Positions 6,555-13,500 are shown, numbered from the stretch's first letter. The stretch is DNA of 13,500 nucleotides from an uncultured Prevotella sp. (GCF_900549175.1 NZ_URNN01000092.1:1-13500); one strand, 5' to 3'. Numbers and translations are program-made. The notes: generated by a model not told the origin, from the letters alone.

Positions 6555-8216
6555 ATGGAACAGATACCAGGCTTCAACGCCATTATTGAAAAGAGCATCA
6601 CTGATAATTGGATGTTCGATGCACTGACTGATTACAAGGGACCGACACTTCAATATCATGATGTGGCGCGAAAGATTGAGAAGTTGCACATCATGTTTGA
6701 GAACAGCGGGGTGAAGCGTGGCGACAAAATCGCTCTGTGCGGACGTAACTGCAGCAACTGGGCTGTGGCTTTTCTGGCCACACTGACGTATGGTGCCGTG
6801 GCCGTACCAATACTGCATGAGTTCACGGCCGACCAGATACACAACATTGTTAACCACAGTGAAGCGAAACTTTTGTTTACTGGTGACGTGGTGGCCACCA
6901 TAATTGATCCGGTAAAAATGCCGTCTCTGGAGGGCATCATCAATATCCCCGATTACTCACTCGCCGTGTCAAGAACCGAGAAACTGACTTATGCACGCGA
7001 GCATCTTAACGAAATGTTCGGCAAGAAATATCCGAAGTATTTCAGAAAGGAACACGTACATTATTATAAAGAGAGCAGCGGTGACGAACTGGCCATGATA
7101 AACTACACCAGCGGAACTACCGGATTTTCAAAGGGAGTGATGATTCCCTACCGCGCTCTGTGGAGCAATTACGACTTTGCAGTGAGTGTTCTCGGAAAGG
7201 AATTGAAGCGCGGCGACAATGTCATAAGCATACTGCCGATGGCGCACATGTACGGTATGGCCTTTGAGTTTATGTTTGAATTCCTGTACGGCTGCCATGT
7301 GTTCTATCTGACGAGAATACCAAGTCCGGCTGTCATAGCTGCGGCCTTCACCGAAATCAAGCCAACCATTATCATTGCAGTTCCGCTTGTCATAGAAAAG
7401 ATTATACGCAAGAAGGTGTTCCCGAAGATACAGAACCACCGCATGAAACTGCTGCTCAACATGCCCGTCATCAGCAGGAAGGTGGAGCAGAAGATATGCG
7501 AACAGGTTGTTGCGGCCTTCGGAGGAAAGTTCTATGAGATAATCGTGGGAGGAGCAGCATTCAGTCAGGAGATAGAATCTTTCATGAAACAGATAGGCTT
7601 CCCCTACACCGTCGGGTACGGAGCGACGGAATGTGCACCCATCATTTGCTATGCCGACTACAAGACTTTCGTGCAGGGCAGCTGCGGACGTCCGGTGATT
7701 CACATGGAGGTAAGGATAGACAGTCACGACCCGGAGAATGTTCCCGGCGAGATTCTGGCACGGGGACTGAACGTCATGCTGGGCTATTTCAAGAATCCGG
7801 AAGCCACGGCCCAAACCATAGACAGGGACGGATGGTATCACACCGGCGACTTGGGAACAATGGATTCTGACGGAAACGTGTTCATCAAGGGACGCTCAAA
7901 GAATATGCTTCTCGGCTCCAACGGACAGAACATCTACCCCGAGGAAATAGAAGACAAGCTCAACTCGATGCCTTTGGTGACGGAAAGCATCGTGGTACAG
8001 CGTGGTGAAAAGCTGGTGGGTCTGGTATATCCCGACTTTGAGGAATCAGGGAATATGGGCATAAGCATGCCTGACCTGAAGAACATAATGGAGCAAAACA
8101 GGAAGGATATCAATGAAGTTCTCCCTGCTTATGCCAAACTGTCGGAAATAGAATTGCACGAAACGGAATTTGAGAAAACTCCCAAAAAGAGTATCAAGCG
8201 ATTCCTTTACAAATGA
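6555..8216 (+). CDS. Long-chain fatty-acid-CoA ligase-like AMP-forming synthetase (copy 2)
   Basis: A 553-residue paralog of the preceding gene, roughly 70% identical by eye and collinear apart from single-residue gaps, so the pair arose by tandem duplication or close divergence. All nucleotide-binding motifs are kept: YTSGTTGFSKG (184-194), SILPMAHMYG, GYGATECAP, GWYHTGDLG, GRSKNML and NGQNIYPEEIED, ending EFEKTPKKSIKRFLYK. Both copies share the same unusual C-terminal lysine pattern. Differences cluster in the first 30 residues, around residues 200-270 and in the C-terminal domain; changes in the middle could alter the acyl pocket. The start is ATG 6555. No promoter box is visible in the 56-bp gap, so it is probably co-transcribed with copy 1. 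It ends before a strong hairpin facing the convergent regulator gene. Confidence 0.9.
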   Translation: MEQIPGFNAIIEKSITDNWMFDALTDYKGPTLQYHDVARKIEKLHIMFENSGVKRGDKIALCGRNCSNWAVAFLATLTYGAVAVPILHEFTADQIHNIVNHSEAKLLFTGDVVATIIDPVKMPSLEGIINIPDYSLAVSRTEKLTYAREHLNEMFGKKYPKYFRKEHVHYYKESSGDELAMINYTSGTTGFSKGVMIPYRALWSNYDFAVSVLGKELKRGDNVISILPMAHMYGMAFEFMFEFLYGCHVFYLTRIPSPAVIAAAFTEIKPTIIIAVPLVIEKIIRKKVFPKIQNHRMKLLLNMPVISRKVEQKICEQVVAAFGGKFYEIIVGGAAFSQEIESFMKQIGFPYTVGYGATECAPIICYADYKTFVQGSCGRPVIHMEVRIDSHDPENVPGEILARGLNVMLGYFKNPEATAQTIDRDGWYHTGDLGTMDSDGNVFIKGRSKNMLLGSNGQNIYPEEIEDKLNSMPLVTESIVVQRGEKLVGLVYPDFEESGNMGISMPDLKNIMEQNRKDINEVLPAYAKLSEIELHETEFEKTPKKSIKRFLYK

Positions 8217-8236
8217 TAGAATAGTTTTTTGAGAGT

Positions 8237-8286
8237 GTGTCAAAATTCAATTCTCCCTACAGGTTGGAAGAATTGAATTTTGATAC
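8237..8286. terminator. Long hairpin between convergent genes
   Basis: A perfect 15-bp inverted repeat (TCAAAATTCAATTCT at 8240-8254, AGAATTGAATTTTGA at 8269-8283), extendable to 18 positions with one G-U pair (8237-8286), around a 14-nt loop. It sits 20 bp after the second synthetase and 10 bp from the end of the regulator gene on the other strand, so it is placed to terminate both. Neither strand has a T-run after the stem. The flank GTGTCAAAAT resembles, from memory, a recurrent Bacteroidales intergenic hairpin. Confidence 0.65.
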
Positions 8287-8296
8287 AGCCTTCTTG

Positions 8297-8899
8297 TCAG
8301 CGCTCTTCCATAAGAAGGGCTTTTCTTATGCGGCTGAGTGTTTCCGGTGTCATCTGCAGATAGCTCGCTATATGAACCAATGGAGCCCTCTGAACAAGCT
8401 GCGGATGATATTTGGCAAACTTGAGATAACGGTCGCGTGCCGATTCAAACCGCAACATGTCGGCATGTATCTGGCTCAGTATCAGCGATTCTTCCAATAT
8501 CTTACGATACAGTATCTGTATGTTTACACTCCTCATGGCAACTTGTTCAAGCTGGAGCTTTGGCAGTGCATATATGAGAGTCGGCTCCAAAGCAACTATC
8601 TGCATCTTGGTTGGTTTCTCCTTGAACAGACTCTCTATGGACATCACTATATAGTTCTCCACCGCCAAATACTCGGTGAGTTCCTTACCGTCTTTGTGAT
8701 AATACTGCCGCACCAGTCCTTTCGCAATCCAATAAATGTGCTTGCACATGTCATCCTCGCTAAGCACCTTTTCGCCTTTTACAAACCTCATAGGTACAAG
8801 TATGCTCTCAAGAACATCAAGCTCATCGTGCGTCATCGTACTGTAACGCCGTGCCAACTCCCGGGCCACGTCACGTTTTGTCAATCCGATACTGGTCAT
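8297..8899 (-). CDS. Crp/Fnr family transcriptional regulator
   Basis: A 200-residue protein with an N-terminal cyclic-nucleotide-binding-like beta-barrel (about 30-115: FVKGEKVLSEDDMCKHIYWI, then KGLVRQYYHKDGKE), a long dimerisation helix (about 118-150) and a C-terminal winged helix with helix-turn-helix VHIASYLQMTPETLSRIRK (175-193). FESARDRYLKFAKYHPQL just before it is typical of the many Bacteroidota Crp/Fnr paralogs. No cysteine cluster for an iron-sulfur centre is seen, and the cAMP-binding RS motif of Crp is not obvious, so the ligand is unknown. The start is ATG 8899, preceded by AGGAGG at 7-nt spacing. It lies 39 bp downstream of lepA on the same strand and converges with the synthetase pair, which makes that pair a candidate target, though this is only inferred. 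Confidence 0.88.
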   Translation of the reverse strand: MTSIGLTKRDVARELARRYSTMTHDELDVLESILVPMRFVKGEKVLSEDDMCKHIYWIAKGLVRQYYHKDGKELTEYLAVENYIVMSIESLFKEKPTKMQIVALEPTLIYALPKLQLEQVAMRSVNIQILYRKILEESLILSQIHADMLRFESARDRYLKFAKYHPQLVQRAPLVHIASYLQMTPETLSRIRKALLMEER

Positions 8900-8906
8900 T
8901 TTGCGT

Positions 8907-8912
8907 CCTCCT
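8907..8912 (-). promoter_or_regulatory. Perfect Shine-Dalgarno of the Crp/Fnr gene
   Basis: Minus strand reads AGGAGG, 7 nt before the ATG at 8899. The other starts in this window lack such a site, as usual in Bacteroidota, so this one stands out and supports the chosen start. Confidence 0.6.
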
Positions 8913-8938
8913 CTCTCGTTGTTTGATTCGTAGTTTGT

Positions 8939-10720
8939 TTATTCAAGTTTCAATACGGCAAGGAAAGCCTTCTGCGGCACTTCCACATTGCCTATCTGTT
9001 TCATGCGTTTCTTTCCCTTCTTCTGTTTCTCGAGCAGTTTGCGCTTGCGGCTCACATCACCGCCATAACATTTTGCCGTGACATCCTTACGGACACATTT
9101 GATGGTTTCGCGGGCGACAATCTTTGCACCTATCGCCGCCTGGATGGCTATGTCAAACTGCTGTCTTGGTATAAGCTCCTTCAGCTTCTCGCACATACGG
9201 CGGCCGAAGGTCACCGCGTTGTCCTGATGGGTGAGCGTGGACAGGGCGTCTACGGGTTCGCCATTGAGCAGTATATCCAGCTTTGCCAACTTTGAAGGGC
9301 GGAAGCAGTCTATATGATAATCGAATGATGCATAACCTTTGGAGATGCTCTTCAACTTGTCATAGAAGTCTATCACTATCTCGCCCAACGGCAGCATGAA
9401 ATGCAACTCGACGCGGTTGCCACTGACATATTGCTGGTCAATAAGCTCACCGCGCTTGTCGAGGCAGAGCGTCATGATGGGACCTATAAAGTCGGCCGAC
9501 GTGATGATGGACGCCCGTATATACGGTTCCTCAATATGGTCAATCAGAGTCTGGTCAGGCAGACCCGACGGGTTGTGCACTTCCTTCACCCCACCCTGCT
9601 TGTCGTAGCACATGTATGAAACGTTGGGCACTGTCGTTATGACATCCATATTGAACTCGCGGTCAAGACGTTCCTGCACAATCTCCATGTGAAGCAGTCC
9701 GAGAAAGCCGCAACGGAAGCCGAATCCCAAGGCCACGGAAGACTCCGGCATGAACGTAAGTGAGGCGTCGTTGAGACGTAGCTTCTCAAGAGACGCACGC
9801 AGGTTCTCATATTCCGACGGGTCTATGGGATACACTCCGGCAAACACCATGGGCTTCACTTCCTGAAAACCTTCAATGGCCTTGTCACATGGACGGGCTA
9901 TATGTGTTATCGTATCGCCCACCTTCACTTCCTTACTGTCCTTGATTCCGCTTATGATGTAGCCCACATCGCCCGTCGAAAGCTGCTTGCGGGGTATCAT
10001 ATCCATCTTCAGCACTCCCACTTCATCGGCGTCGTACTCCATTCCGGTATTGAAAAACTTCACCTTGTCCCCCTGACGTATCACTCCGTTCTCCACCTTG
10101 AAGTAGGCTATGATGCCGCGGAACGAGTTGAATACAGAGTCGAATATAAGTGCCTGAAGCGGTGCATCGGCATCGCCTGTGGGGTGTGGTATGCGCTCCA
10201 CCACGGCATTGAGCACCTCTTCTATGCCCTCGCCGGTCTTGCCGCTGGCCCTGATTATGTCAGAGCGGTCGCAGCCTATCAGGTCAACAATCTCATCCTC
10301 CACCTCATCCGGCATTGCGCTCGGCATGTCTATCTTATTGATTACGGGTATTATTTCAAGATTGCTGTCAATGGCCATATACAGATTCGAGATGGTCTGG
10401 GCCTGCACTCCCTGGGTGGCATCAACCACAAGCAGCGCGCCCTCGCAGGCAGCTATGCTGCGTGACACCTCATATGAGAAATCCACGTGGCCGGGAGTGT
10501 CTATCAAATTCAGTATATACTTTTCTCCATTATGCACATACTCCATCTGAATGGCATGACTCTTAATGGTTATTCCACGTTCGCGTTCAAGATCCATATC
10601 GTCAAGCATCTGACCACCGGTGACTTGTATTGTCTTGGTAAACTCAAGCATACGGTCGGCAAGTGTCGACTTTCCGTGGTCAATATGCGCTATAATGCAG
10701 AAATTTCTTATATATTCCAT
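8939..10720 (-). CDS. lepA: Elongation factor 4 (LepA) GTPase
   Basis: A 593-residue translational GTPase that acts on the ribosome, reported to back-translocate or remodel stalled elongation complexes and to influence 30S assembly. The full length matches the family (about 595-600). G1 AHIDHGKST (11-19), G2/switch I RERGITIK (46-53), G3 DTPGH (74-78) and G4 NKID (128-131) are intact. The LepA-specific C-terminal domain is present, ending in conserved ETIKCVRKDVTAKCYGGD, RKRKLLEKQKKGKKRMK and VPQKAFLAVL. The start ATG 10720 opens directly on MEYIRNFCIIAHIDHGKST. A classic promoter lies just upstream. The Crp/Fnr gene follows 39 bp downstream with no hairpin in between, so read-through is likely. 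Confidence 0.97.
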   Translation of the reverse strand: MEYIRNFCIIAHIDHGKSTLADRMLEFTKTIQVTGGQMLDDMDLERERGITIKSHAIQMEYVHNGEKYILNLIDTPGHVDFSYEVSRSIAACEGALLVVDATQGVQAQTISNLYMAIDSNLEIIPVINKIDMPSAMPDEVEDEIVDLIGCDRSDIIRASGKTGEGIEEVLNAVVERIPHPTGDADAPLQALIFDSVFNSFRGIIAYFKVENGVIRQGDKVKFFNTGMEYDADEVGVLKMDMIPRKQLSTGDVGYIISGIKDSKEVKVGDTITHIARPCDKAIEGFQEVKPMVFAGVYPIDPSEYENLRASLEKLRLNDASLTFMPESSVALGFGFRCGFLGLLHMEIVQERLDREFNMDVITTVPNVSYMCYDKQGGVKEVHNPSGLPDQTLIDHIEEPYIRASIITSADFIGPIMTLCLDKRGELIDQQYVSGNRVELHFMLPLGEIVIDFYDKLKSISKGYASFDYHIDCFRPSKLAKLDILLNGEPVDALSTLTHQDNAVTFGRRMCEKLKELIPRQQFDIAIQAAIGAKIVARETIKCVRKDVTAKCYGGDVSRKRKLLEKQKKGKKRMKQIGNVEVPQKAFLAVLKLE

Positions 10721-10745
10721 CTGTCAGTTATTGCTTTTTGAAATG

Positions 10746-10776
10746 CAAAGATAACATAAAACAGGCTAAAATCAAA
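10746..10776 (-). promoter_or_regulatory. Promoter of lepA
   Basis: On the minus strand TTTG (10776-10773), a 19-bp spacer and TATCTTTG (10753-10746), a close match to the Bacteroidota -33/-7 consensus. Predicted start near 10742 gives a leader of about 20 nt to the ATG at 10720. Confidence 0.75.
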
Positions 10777-10879
10777 ATAAATCCAAGACAATTTTAACGG
10801 AAAAGAAGTATATGTAACGGACCATAATTTTTTTATATAAATAAAGATAAATATCTGCGATTAAATGGTTATTTTGTTG

Positions 10880-10887
10880 TACTTTTG
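10880..10887 (+). promoter_or_regulatory. -7 box of ruvC
   Basis: TACTTTTG matches TAnnTTTG and is followed by CG and then ATG. No TTTG is found at the proper upstream distance. Transcription from here would start near 10891, at or after the first ATG (10890). Confidence 0.5.
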
Positions 10888-10889
10888 CG

Positions 10890-11459
10890 ATGGTTATGGA
10901 GAAAATAATACTCGGCATCGACCCAGGAACGAACATAATGGGTTACGGACTGTTGAAAGTTGCGGACAACAAGGCCCGGCTGATAACCATGGGCGTTATC
11001 GACCTGCGCAAATTCAGCGACCCGTACATGAAGCTCGGACACATATATTCGCGTGTGACGGGCATAATAGACGCCTACCTGCCGGACGAGATGGCCATCG
11101 AAGCACCCTTTTTCGGCAAGAACATACAGTCGATGCTTAAACTCGGAAGAGCCCAGGGAACAGCCATCGCCGCGGCCATCTGCCACAGTGTGCCGATACA
11201 CGAGTACGCTCCGATGAAGATAAAGATGGCCATCACCGGGCAGGGAATGGCCTCGAAAGAACAGGTGGCGGGAATGTTGCAGCGCATGCTGCACATACCG
11301 GAAAGCGAAATGTGCGATTTCATGGATGCCACCGACGCCCTCGCCGCGGCATATTGCCATTATCTGCAGATGGGGCGGCCGGAGTCGCAAGTGAAGTATA
11401 GCGGATGGAAAGATTTCGTCAACAAGAACAGGGACAGAGTATGCAACAACAAAAAATAA
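10890..11459 (+). CDS. ruvC: Holliday junction endodeoxyribonuclease RuvC
   Basis: A 189-residue protein (187 if the second ATG, at 10896, is used). RuvC resolves Holliday junctions with RuvAB in recombinational repair. The RNase H-like fold and all four catalytic acids are visible: Asp11 in LGIDPGTNIMGYG, Glu71 in AIEAPFFGKN, and Asp146 and Asp149 in MDATDALAAAYCH (numbered from the first ATG). The loop GRAQGTAIAAA and the DNA-contact segment EYAPMKIKMAITGQGMASKEQV are also typical. Because the -7 box ends 2 bp before the first ATG, the second ATG (MEKIILGIDPGT) is the better start if that promoter is used. The 3' end overlaps the ABC gene by 19 bp, so the two are translationally linked. Confidence 0.96.
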   Translation: MVMEKIILGIDPGTNIMGYGLLKVADNKARLITMGVIDLRKFSDPYMKLGHIYSRVTGIIDAYLPDEMAIEAPFFGKNIQSMLKLGRAQGTAIAAAICHSVPIHEYAPMKIKMAITGQGMASKEQVAGMLQRMLHIPESEMCDFMDATDALAAAYCHYLQMGRPESQVKYSGWKDFVNKNRDRVCNNKK

Positions 11460-12928
11460 TAGACATACGGCACGGTGTGGCGCGCATGCCCGAATGGCAG
11501 ATGGCCCAACCCGTTGACTTTGAGCTGAAAGACGGCGAACACATCGCCATTGTCGGACCGAACGGCGGGGGCAAATCCATGTTGGTGGACATCATCACGG
11601 GGCGGCATCCCCTGCTGGGCGACGGTCCGCAATACGACTTCCGGCCAAGCGAGAGGGAACTTGTGTCCGACAACATCAAGCATATCACGTTCAGGGACAC
11701 CTACGGTGACGGAACCGGAAACTATTTCATGCAACAGCGGTGGAACCAGCAGGAGATGGATGACAACGCACCAAGCGTGGGCGAACTGCTCGAAAAGGCT
11801 TACATCTCTACAGGTGACGACACCCCCGGGCGGCGGCAACGTCAGGAGCATCTGTACGAGTTGTTCCATCTGCACCATCTTTTGGACAAACATGCAGTAC
11901 AGCTTTCAAGCGGTGAACTGAGAAAATTCCAGATAACCAAGGTGCTGCTGTCAAATCCGAGGGTGCTGATTATGGACAGCCCGTTCATAGGATTGGACCC
12001 GGAAACACGCGGACAGCTGAAAGATCTGCTCTGTTCCATTTCCAAAGAACAGGCCCTGCAGATTATCCCCGTACTGTCGCAGACCGACGACATTCCGTCG
12101 TTTGTGACGCATGTCGTTGAAGTGAGCAATCTGCGCGTGCACCGCAAAATTACAAAAGACGCATATTTGGCAAATCACGGGGCGTCAACCGATTACGTGT
12201 CCGACAAGAGCGTTTTGGACGCCATTGCCAACCTGCCGTATAAAGCCGGCGAATACCATGCAGAGCGTGTGGTGCACATGCGTGACGTCACCGTCAGGTA
12301 CGGCAACCGGTGCATACTCGACAGGCTGAACTGGACGGTGAACAATGGCGAAAAGTGGGCGCTGGGAGGCAGCAATGGCTCCGGAAAAAGCACACTGCTT
12401 TCACTAATATGCGCAGACAATCCCCAAAGTTACGCCTGCGACATAGAACTGTTCGGCCATCCGAGAGGCACCGGAGAAAGCATTTGGGACATAAAGAAAC
12501 ATATCGGCTACGTGTCGCCGGAAATGCACCGTGCATACTTCCGCAATCTCCCCGCCATACATATCGTGGCCAGCGGGCTTAAAGATTCTGTCGGGCTTTA
12601 CGTCAAACCGTCAGCAGCGGAATACGACACTTGTAAATGGTGGATGGAAACATTCGGCCTGAAAGGAAAGGAAAACACATCGTTCCTGAAACTCTCAAGC
12701 GGCGAACAGCGTCTTGTCCTGCTTGCACGTGCATTCGTCAAGGACCCCGAACTCCTCATTCTCGACGAGCCGCTGCACGGACTTGACGACAACAACCGCC
12801 GTCTGGCGAAAGACATCATCGACGCCTTTTGCCAACGAAAGAACAAGACCATGATAATGGTGACACATTATGAAGAGGAACTACCGCGGTGCATAACCCA
12901 CAAACTGCGTCTCACACGGCACACGTAA
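11441..12928 (+). CDS. Double-ABC ATPase, ModF/PhrA-like
   Basis: A 495-residue soluble protein with two fused ABC ATPase domains and no membrane segments, resembling ModF/PhrA-type proteins, whose role is unclear. Domain 1 has Walker A GPNGGGKSM (39-47), signature LSSGE (155-159) and Walker B RVLIMDSPF (174-182). Domain 2 has Walker A GGSNGSGKST (309-318), signature LSSGE (418-422), Walker B LLILDEPLHGLD (438-449) and the switch His476 in MVTHYEEE. In domain 1 the catalytic glutamate is Ser180 and the switch histidine position is Gln214, so that site probably binds but hydrolyses ATP poorly. The frame is open back to 11405, but the ATG at 11441 gives a normal opening (MQQQKIIDIRHG) and overlaps ruvC by only 19 bp. 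No transporter subunit is adjacent. Confidence 0.85.
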   Translation: MQQQKIIDIRHGVARMPEWQMAQPVDFELKDGEHIAIVGPNGGGKSMLVDIITGRHPLLGDGPQYDFRPSERELVSDNIKHITFRDTYGDGTGNYFMQQRWNQQEMDDNAPSVGELLEKAYISTGDDTPGRRQRQEHLYELFHLHHLLDKHAVQLSSGELRKFQITKVLLSNPRVLIMDSPFIGLDPETRGQLKDLLCSISKEQALQIIPVLSQTDDIPSFVTHVVEVSNLRVHRKITKDAYLANHGASTDYVSDKSVLDAIANLPYKAGEYHAERVVHMRDVTVRYGNRCILDRLNWTVNNGEKWALGGSNGSGKSTLLSLICADNPQSYACDIELFGHPRGTGESIWDIKKHIGYVSPEMHRAYFRNLPAIHIVASGLKDSVGLYVKPSAAEYDTCKWWMETFGLKGKENTSFLKLSSGEQRLVLLARAFVKDPELLILDEPLHGLDDNNRRLAKDIIDAFCQRKNKTMIMVTHYEEELPRCITHKLRLTRHT

Positions 12929-12936
12929 ATGCCGTG
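12915..12936 (+). terminator. Weak hairpin at the end of the ABC gene
   Basis: CACGGCA (12915-12921) and TGCCGTG (12930-12936) form a 7-bp stem with an 8-nt loop containing the stop codon. No T-run follows, so termination is uncertain. Confidence 0.35.
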
Positions 12937-12974
12937 CAGTCATTGTCGTAAACATAACAACAAAAAAAGAGAAT

Positions 12975-13460
12975 ATGAAGAAAATTGTTTTTGCTGCCCT
13001 GTTGGGCATCTTTGCAACAGTAGAAACAGAGGCTCAAGAGGTCTATAACGAGATAAAGAACAATGCAAATGCAGCCATCGAAAATCCGCTCTCGAACGAT
13101 ATGGTCAAGCATATCAACCAGTTCAAGGTGGACGCTCTCGACTACATGCTCATAAAAATGCGTGAACAGATGCCCGACTCCACCACTCTGTTTCTTGACA
13201 AACAGGCCTTTGCCATGAACAATTTCGTCAACGTATACATACAGAAGATACTGGAATACAGGGACAAACCGCAAAACGAACAAGAGAAGATAATGGAGCT
13301 GTTCATGGATGCATCGTTCTCAAATCCGCTGTTTAACGATACCGAGACCGAACTGACACTCATATATTATGCAAGCGGCGATTGCATCACACGGTTCTCT
13401 CTCGACACCGACTGGCGCCGTGCGTCGGCTGCCATAGCGGTGATGCGCTGCAGATGGTAG
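12975..13460 (+). CDS. Secreted protein of unknown function, apparently frameshifted at the 3' end
   Basis: The in-frame product has 161 residues. It starts MKKIVFAALLGIFATVETEAQEV, a signal peptide with likely cleavage after TEA, so the mature protein begins near Gln21 and is exported. The body is helical and charged, with ALDYMLIKMREQMPDSTTLFLDKQA, then MNNFVNVYIQKIL and LFMDASFSNPLFND, and ends SLDTDWRRASAA. It resembles a small exported family of Bacteroidales that I know only as hypothetical; no catalytic motif is visible. The last residues in this frame (AVMRCRW) look unnatural, and a better continuation lies in the -1 frame, so the gene as written is probably broken or carries a sequencing error. 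It starts 46 bp after the ABC gene and has no clear promoter of its own. Confidence 0.7.
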   Translation: MKKIVFAALLGIFATVETEAQEVYNEIKNNANAAIENPLSNDMVKHINQFKVDALDYMLIKMREQMPDSTTLFLDKQAFAMNNFVNVYIQKILEYRDKPQNEQEKIMELFMDASFSNPLFNDTETELTLIYYASGDCITRFSLDTDWRRASAAIAVMRCRW

Positions 13461-13500
13461 TCCAGATCGTGGCCGACATAAAGATAATTGCTGAACAGCG
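13439..13500 (+). pseudogene. Out-of-frame continuation of the secreted protein gene
   Basis: Reading from GGT at 13439 in the -1 frame relative to the gene at 12975 gives GDALQMVVQIVADIKIIAEQ, open to the window edge. It is helical and hydrophobic-patterned and reads naturally after DTDWRRASAAIA. One missing base between about 13427 and 13445 would explain it. No slippery heptamer for programmed frameshifting is seen there. Confidence 0.55.

Larger units (their letters stand above)
10721..10889. other. Divergent lepA/ruvC intergenic region
   Basis: An AT-rich region of 169 bp carrying the lepA promoter on the minus strand and a -7 box for ruvC on the plus strand. No gene, dyad or known riboswitch was seen between them. 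Confidence 0.6.

Noticed and set aside
7128..7841. 237-codon minus-strand frame inside the second synthetase gene
   Set aside because: Lies wholly within a well-supported gene on the other strand and has no family features. A similar but broken antisense frame in the first paralog points to codon-bias shadowing.
8237..8926. 229-codon plus-strand frame opposite the Crp/Fnr gene
   Set aside because: Its mirror frame is a clear Crp/Fnr protein with a helix-turn-helix, and the hairpin at 8237-8286 lies in its supposed start.
9902..10465. 187-codon plus-strand frame opposite lepA
   Set aside because: Antisense to the conserved GTPase and EF4 domains of lepA; no independent evidence.
13427..13445. 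Programmed -1 ribosomal frameshift
   Set aside because: No X-XXY-YYZ slippery heptamer and no obvious downstream stem; a missing base is simpler.

Overview
The window looks like chromosomal DNA of a Bacteroidales bacterium, most likely Prevotella or a close relative. Reasons: several starts are preceded by the Bacteroidota promoter boxes (TTTG near -33, TAnnTTTG near -7) with almost no Shine-Dalgarno sequences; a DUF4494 protein is present; a YggS protein and a YidE-type transporter lie beside it; and a long intergenic stretch carries a repeat built on TGCAAAA/TTTTGCA. The genus is an inference from these features, not from a search.

Layout. Positions 1-1438 (minus strand): DUF4494 gene, then yggS (15 bp apart), then the first 37 codons of a YidE/AspT-type transporter running off the left edge. 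Positions 1439-2254: about 815 bp without a convincing gene, holding a GC-rich dyad-rich patch, an array of roughly 22-bp quasi-palindromic units and the promoter of the next gene. Positions 2255-4763 (plus): a class I/II PLP aminotransferase and a LolC/E-type permease, probably one operon. Positions 4764-8216 (plus): a strong promoter overlaid by four alternating TTGCACA half-sites, then two tandem paralogous acyl-CoA synthetase genes. Positions 8217-8296: a long hairpin between convergent genes. Positions 8297-10720 (minus): lepA followed by a Crp/Fnr-family regulator with an unusually perfect Shine-Dalgarno sequence. Positions 10721-10889: the divergent lepA/ruvC promoter region. Positions 10890-12928 (plus): ruvC overlapping a double-ABC ATPase of ModF/PhrA type whose first ATPase site is degenerate. 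Positions 12975-13500: a secreted protein of unknown function that appears frameshifted near its C-terminus.

Most genes are core housekeeping: translation (lepA), Holliday junction resolution (ruvC), PLP homeostasis (yggS), amino-acid metabolism and fatty-acid activation. There is no phage, integrase, insertion sequence, CRISPR, tRNA or rRNA. The least explained signals are regulatory or structural: the phased TTGCACA array with an overlapping five-codon minicistron at the acyl-CoA synthetase start, the 22-bp repeat array, the near-leaderless ruvC start, and the apparent frameshift at the right edge. I see no evidence for a complete new multi-gene system.
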